Source of the DNA: an uncultured Bacteroides sp.
Lineage (GTDB): Bacteria; Bacteroidota; Bacteroidia; Bacteroidales; Bacteroidaceae
Reading direction: 5' to 3'
DNA length: 37,177 nucleotides
Assembly: GCA_946628545.1 (NCBI GenBank)
Contig: CAMOWU010000024.1
Span: 1 to 37,177 of the forward strand
The notes beneath the pieces are model-generated. The model was not told where the DNA came from, ran no database searches, and saw nothing but the letters and a program-made list of their open reading frames with translations. Position numbers and translations under genes: made by a program. Shown here in pieces: positions 33,134-37,177 of this stretch (positions are counted from its first letter, which is position 1; the number at the start of each line of letters is the position of its first letter).

Positions 33134-34120
33134 TTATGCGTTTTTAATATTTATATATACTTCCAGCATCCTGCAGCAGCCCTTGGGCACGATGTCTATG
33201 CCTTGTGTGGTTGCGGGCAGAAGCAGTGTGGTGCCTTGTTGGATGCCCTTTTCCTGATCTCCGTCGGCCTGATGCTCTGTGATGGTCGCGCCACCCTCCA
33301 TGCAAATCAAGACCACAAATGAATCCAGCTGGCTATAATCAGCATGGAAAGGTTGTGTCGGCTCTATCAAGTTGGTGGTGAAGAGCGGACAATCCACCAA
33401 ACCCACTCGCTTGTCATAGACCTCCTGGTAATGGGTCTGGTAGTCGGCGATGGAACTGTAGTCGATCACGTCTTTGGCCAACTCGGTGTGCAGTTCGCGC
33501 TCATGTCCCTCAGCATCCTTCCGGCCGAAGTCGTAGATGCGGTAGGTGATGTCGCTCGTCTCTTGGATCTCGGCCACAAACACGCCTGCGCCCAAGCTGT
33601 GCACCCTACCTGCCGGCAAGAAATAGACATCGCCTTTCTTCACCTTCTCCTCATTCAGCACCTGAGTGATGGAATGGTCTTCCACCATACGATGATAATC
33701 GTCTTTGTTCACTGGCTGGTTGAATCCCACTTTGATATGGCTGCCCTCATCGGCTTTGATCACATACCACATCTCCGTCTTTCCTCGTGAACCATGGCGC
33801 TTCATGGCTGTGGCATCATCGGGATGGACCTGAATGGAAAGGTCCTGACGGGCATCTATGAACTTGATGAGCAGAGGGAAAGTGTCGCCATACTCGGCAT
33901 ACACACTTTTACCCAACAACTTTTCCTTTTGCTCGTCGATGAGCTGGACGATGGTCTTGCCTTCGTCCTTGCCGTCGGCCACCACCGACAAGTCACCTTT
34001 CACAGCTGAGATCTCCCAGCTTTCACCTATTTTATGTAAGTCCGTCTCAACGCCTTTAAACGGGGCTATGGCGTCACCACCCCACATTGTCTGCTTCAGC
34101 AGTGGTTTGAATTGGTACAT
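33134..34120 (-). CDS. manA: Mannose-6-phosphate isomerase, class I type
   Basis: A 328-residue zinc enzyme linking fructose-6-phosphate and mannose-6-phosphate. Likely metal ligands are Gln97 and His99 in SIQVHPDD, Glu116 in GKTEMWYV and His174 in LPAGRVHSLG. The start WGGDAI and the two-cupin layout match the short bacterial form. It has its own promoter and leads the manA-OPT(-CE15) unit. It could feed mannose into metabolism or supply precursors for GDP-sugars in surface glycans. Confidence 0.92.
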   Translation of the reverse strand: MYQFKPLLKQTMWGGDAIAPFKGVETDLHKIGESWEISAVKGDLSVVADGKDEGKTIVQLIDEQKEKLLGKSVYAEYGDTFPLLIKFIDARQDLSIQVHPDDATAMKRHGSRGKTEMWYVIKADEGSHIKVGFNQPVNKDDYHRMVEDHSITQVLNEEKVKKGDVYFLPAGRVHSLGAGVFVAEIQETSDITYRIYDFGRKDAEGHERELHTELAKDVIDYSSIADYQTHYQEVYDKRVGLVDCPLFTTNLIEPTQPFHADYSQLDSFVVLICMEGGATITEHQADGDQEKGIQQGTTLLLPATTQGIDIVPKGCCRMLEVYINIKNA

Positions 34121-34133
34121 TTGCTTTGTTGCG

Positions 34134-34154
34134 TTTTTTTTTTTTGCAAATTTA
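34134..34154 (-). promoter_or_regulatory. manA promoter with a 12-base A tract at the predicted start
   Basis: TAAATTTG on the minus strand (34154-34147) is a perfect -7 element. After one C comes an uninterrupted tract of 12 A (34145-34134 on the minus strand). The expected transcription start falls inside this tract, 14 to 25 bases before the ATG at 34120. Confidence 0.6.
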
Positions 34155-34273
34155 GCAATTCATTTCCATTCTCACTGACTTTGAAACATTAAAACATAAC
34201 TGTTTTATCATTTTTGACGACTGCCCAAGTTTTCTGGTTTTCGACATTCTTATTTGATCCCGTACTACAACCA

Positions 34274-34301
34274 TCCCCACATGCAATCTTGCAGGTGGGG
34301 A
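34274..34301. terminator. Hairpin after the GH2 gene
   Basis: Stem TCCCCAC-A-TGCA / TGCA-G-GTGGGGA with one mismatch and a four-base loop lies 27 bp after the GH2 stop codon (minus strand). There is no T run, so termination would be weak or factor-dependent. Confidence 0.45.
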
Positions 34302-34327
34302 CAGTATAGCATTCGCATCGTGAGTTC

Positions 34328-36793
34328 TTAAAGGTCAACTTCCGTCTGACTCAAGCCGTCGGCAGAGAAACGCACCTTGACAGGACCTTTGCCAATACGG
34401 CGGATGTAGGCGAACAGACTGCCACGGTAGGCGGCTTGCTTGTTGTCGCGATAGTCGCCCATGTCGGAGTTATTCGAACCCTCTAAACCCAGCAATTTTG
34501 CTGGGCCGTCGATACTGCAAACAATCTCGTTGGCGGCGTTCTTCACCACGTTGCCGTCCTTATCGGTGATGTTGATGCTGATCTGGCTGACGAAACCTGG
34601 GCATTTGCAGTCATAGCCATCACCCAATTCCTCCACACGGGCACGCAGGGCTGTAGCCTCGGAGTAGGTCTTGATGTCGTACGACGACATGACATTCCCT
34701 TGGCTATCGCAACCCTCACCTCTCAATGTCCCTGCTTGGAACGGTATGTCCCAATACACAACGCCTGTGGTGTCATTCACGGGCTTGAGGTCACCCACCA
34801 GTGAGTCGTTGAGCCAAAGACGGGCCTGGGGAGAATTGGTGTAGCAGACTACTCTTATCTGCATCCCTTCCTGATAGTTCCAGTCGTCTAAAGCATCGAT
34901 GGAGACGAAGTTGCCTCTTCTGCCGCCACGACCGCCCTGACCACGGCCATTGCCTCGCATCTGGGGCATGGGATAAGAACCGATGTAGGTGACGGGATCC
35001 TCACGCCAAAGGGCGGCGTGAAACCATCCTCGTCCTTTGGGATAGGAGGCGAAATTCATCAGACCTGTGTTCAGACCACGAGAGGGCCAACGACCTGACT
35101 CACCGAGATAGTCGGTGCCTGTCCACACAAACTGACCGAAAATGAAGTCTTTATCGCGCACAGCTTTCCATGCGTTGTAGTCGGTGCTGGTCTCGCTGCC
35201 ATAAAGAATGCGCGAGGGATAGGTCTTATGATCCTCGTCGTAACGGTTCTCTGTATAGTTGTAGCCCACCACGTCGATAGCCTCGGGATAGGCGGTCTGA
35301 TTGCTCATCACCACACCGGCCAAAGCACCTGTCACAGGACGGGAGGTGTCTATACTCCTCACCACGGCCGACAGTCTCTTGGCAATGATGCCTATACGCT
35401 CGGCATTCGGGGCATCGGGTTTATAACCACCGAACATGGGCTGGTTGATGGTGGTGCCATCGAGCACGGGATGGGAGTATGGGTCGTTGGGGTAATCCAC
35501 CTCATTGCCTATGCTCCAGAGGAACACACAAGGATGGTTGCGGTCGCGCATCACCATGTCGGCTACGTCGCGGTCTATCCATTCTTCAAAGAAGTCAAAG
35601 CTGCCATCATAGGAGGGCTCGCCCTGGTTCCAGCCTTTCACCCACTTGCGCTTGGGAAACTCCCATTCATCCGATGCCTCGTCCATCACGAGCATGCCCA
35701 GTTCGTCGCAGATGTCGTAGAGACAAGGGGCTTGGGGATTGTGGCTCATGCGGATGGCATTGGCACCTATCGACTGGAGCTGCTTCACCCTGCGATACCA
35801 CACTTCGCGAGGAACGACCGCTCCAAGTACACCTGCGTCGTGGTGCAGGCAGACGCCTTTCACTTTCATATTCCGACCGTTGAGCCAGAAACCAGTGTTG
35901 GCATCGAAGCGCAGCGTGCGCATACCGGCTCTCATCTTATTGCTATCCACAATGTTGCCGTCGAGCCGAAGGTCGGTTGTCAATGTATAAAGATAGGGGT
36001 CGCGGATGTCCCAGAGATGAGGGTCGTCGAGAGGAAGTACCAATGTGCCTTTCACCTTGCCGTCTGCCACTGGGGGGAGGTCGCTCTTGGTCTGAGAGGC
36101 CACCTCATTGCCTTCTTTATCTTTCAGGCTGACAAAGATTTGCATCGGTTTCTTCTGGTCTTTCTTATCCACGTCGATGGAGTAATCTACCTCCACTCGC
36201 CCTTTGCCGTCAGCACTCTGGCTATAGCGGTAGGTGCTGCCCCATTGGCTCAGGTGGGTCTTACCGGAGGTGATCACCCACACATCGCGGTAAATGCCTG
36301 AGCCAGTGTACCAGCGCGAGTCGGCATACTTGCTGTGATCCACTCGAACGGCAAGAACATTCTCCTTACCCGACTTGTTGAGATAGGGGGTCATGTCGTA
36401 AAGGAAGGAGGCATAGCCATTGGGACGCTTGCCCAGCAAATGTCCGTTAAGATAGACCTCACTGCGGTTATATACACCCTCAAAATAGATATAATGTTTG
36501 GGAGAATCGTCGTAAATCGTGAAATGCTTGCGATACCAACCCACACCGCCTGGAAGATAGCCTGTGCAACTGGCCAGATCGGGAGAGAGCTGGCCTTCTA
36601 TCGACCAGTCATGGGGTAGGTCCAACTGGCGGAAACTTTGGTCTTGATACGATGGCTTGGACATGGCTGCATTGTCGTCGAGGCTGAACAACCAGCCATC
36701 GTTGAAAGGCTCTGCCTGACCAAACGACACCTGAGCCGTAGCCAACTGCCATGCCATGACAAATAGTGACAACAGTAATAAATGCTTTTTCAT
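34328..36793 (-). CDS. Secreted glycoside hydrolase family 2 enzyme, beta-galactosidase-like
   Basis: The 821-residue protein has a signal peptide (1-20, ending LATAQ). The order is an N-terminal sugar-binding domain (FNDGWLFSLDD, LPHDWSIEG, GGVGWYRKHF), an Ig-like domain, then a TIM barrel. The acid/base glutamate is E431 in WSIGNEVD and the nucleophile E534 in YGSETST. C-terminal domains typical of Bacteroidales GH2 follow. VCLHHDAGVLGA and MSHNPQAP are beta-galactosidase-like, but GH2 members also act on mannosides and glucuronides, so the substrate is uncertain. A Gly/Arg-rich insert (about residues 608-627) is unusual. It has no visible partner genes of a SusCD type. Confidence 0.92.
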   Translation of the reverse strand: MKKHLLLLSLFVMAWQLATAQVSFGQAEPFNDGWLFSLDDNAAMSKPSYQDQSFRQLDLPHDWSIEGQLSPDLASCTGYLPGGVGWYRKHFTIYDDSPKHYIYFEGVYNRSEVYLNGHLLGKRPNGYASFLYDMTPYLNKSGKENVLAVRVDHSKYADSRWYTGSGIYRDVWVITSGKTHLSQWGSTYRYSQSADGKGRVEVDYSIDVDKKDQKKPMQIFVSLKDKEGNEVASQTKSDLPPVADGKVKGTLVLPLDDPHLWDIRDPYLYTLTTDLRLDGNIVDSNKMRAGMRTLRFDANTGFWLNGRNMKVKGVCLHHDAGVLGAVVPREVWYRRVKQLQSIGANAIRMSHNPQAPCLYDICDELGMLVMDEASDEWEFPKRKWVKGWNQGEPSYDGSFDFFEEWIDRDVADMVMRDRNHPCVFLWSIGNEVDYPNDPYSHPVLDGTTINQPMFGGYKPDAPNAERIGIIAKRLSAVVRSIDTSRPVTGALAGVVMSNQTAYPEAIDVVGYNYTENRYDEDHKTYPSRILYGSETSTDYNAWKAVRDKDFIFGQFVWTGTDYLGESGRWPSRGLNTGLMNFASYPKGRGWFHAALWREDPVTYIGSYPMPQMRGNGRGQGGRGGRRGNFVSIDALDDWNYQEGMQIRVVCYTNSPQARLWLNDSLVGDLKPVNDTTGVVYWDIPFQAGTLRGEGCDSQGNVMSSYDIKTYSEATALRARVEELGDGYDCKCPGFVSQISINITDKDGNVVKNAANEIVCSIDGPAKLLGLEGSNNSDMGDYRDNKQAAYRGSLFAYIRRIGKGPVKVRFSADGLSQTEVDL

Positions 36794-37100
36794 ATAAGTT
36801 CGTTTTTATCTGATAATAATAAAAATCATTTTTAGGAAATGCTCTCAAGCTCCTCCTGACCCTCACTCGCCTTCCCCATTGAGCCCTGTGCCCGCCCTTT
36901 CAAGGGCGGCAAAAACTCCCCTCCCATCCAAGGGGAGGGGCAGGGGTGGGGTCATCCCCATCAAGCCACGTCCTCATGGGCGCTGAAACCCTCCGGAAGG
37001 CGGTTAGGTAAGCCGCCATAGCATGGCGGCCGCAATCATCAGCCCCGTATATTTCTTAACTCTTAACTCTTAACTCTTAACTCTTAACTCTTAACTCCCC
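36794..37100. repeat. Non-coding region with hairpins and a heptanucleotide tandem repeat
   Basis: Three successive hairpins: CCGCCCTT/AAGGGCGG (36892-36909), CTCCCCT/AGGGGAG (36916-36937) and GCCGCCAT/ATGGCGGC (37012-37030). They are followed by six perfect copies of TCTTAAC at 37054-37095. No promoter with a TAnnTTTG element was found for the GH2 gene, which starts at 36793. No gene is supported here. Confidence 0.65.
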
Positions 37101-37177
37101 CTACACTGGCAGTCCGTATCTAAGCTTGAAAGTGTCCATCACGAACACGCTCTTGATGTTCGAGATGTACTCAAAAG
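37101..37177 (-). CDS. C-terminal end of an unidentified gene cut by the right edge
   Basis: On the minus strand an open frame enters from the right edge and stops with TAG at 37103-37101. It encodes 24 visible residues ending KSVFVMDTFKLRYGLPV. This is too little to name. The amphipathic, aromatic-rich end might suit a beta strand, but no family is claimed. Its 3' end is followed at once by the TCTTAAC tandem repeat. Confidence 0.45.
   Translation of the reverse strand, partial: FEYISNIKSVFVMDTFKLRYGLPV

Overview
The window looks like a chromosomal segment of a Bacteroidales bacterium, most likely Prevotellaceae (Prevotella/Segatella-like). Four things point there: the rpsF-rpsR-rplI order with glutamate/alanine-rich L9, DUF4924 and Cbp1-like proteins, repeated perfect copies of the Bacteroidota -7 promoter element TAnnTTTG, and a set of secreted plant-polysaccharide enzymes. 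No tRNA, rRNA, CRISPR array, insertion sequence or prophage was seen. Both ends cut a gene: a probable PlsC-type acyltransferase tail on the left and an unidentified tail on the right.

Layout. 1-1100: end of the left gene, about 660 bp of non-coding DNA packed with REP-like palindromes, and a 56-residue membrane protein on the minus strand. 1120-2503: the rpsF-rpsR-rplI ribosomal operon with its own promoter, a structured leader and a shared terminator. 2508-4860 (minus): mtaB, overlapping a GT2 glycosyltransferase. 5272-5475: a tiny lipoprotein loaded with O-glycosylation sequons. 5688-6278 (minus): an ECF sigma factor. 6546-15398 (minus): eight tightly spaced genes, probably one long operon (WecA-like transferase, LysE-family exporter, DUF4924, RfbD, PrfC, TsaC-like, ClC, Fmt). 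15680-16858 (minus): AI-2E family permease, divergent from 17012-19365 (plus): rsmI, a Cbp1-like coiled-coil lipoprotein and a secreted protein of unknown function. 19481-21933 (minus): enolase and a ROK glucokinase, each with its own promoter.

22293-25763 (plus) is the most unusual part. It holds an HPr-kinase-like P-loop protein, a small Ser-His S26-type peptidase, a PqqD-like peptide-binding protein and an ABC exporter in a row. These are the accessory parts of a ribosomally made, modified peptide (RiPP) pathway such as lasso peptides, but no known maturation enzyme and no clear precursor gene is present. 25805-36793 is a carbohydrate region: an esterase, a GH51 arabinofuranosidase, a BASS-family transporter, a CE15 glucuronoyl esterase with an altered active-site motif, an OPT transporter, ManA and a GH2 enzyme. 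Together they suggest removal of side chains from glucuronoarabinoxylan, although no SusC/SusD pair lies in the window. 36794-37100 is non-coding, with hairpins and a six-copy heptanucleotide tandem repeat.
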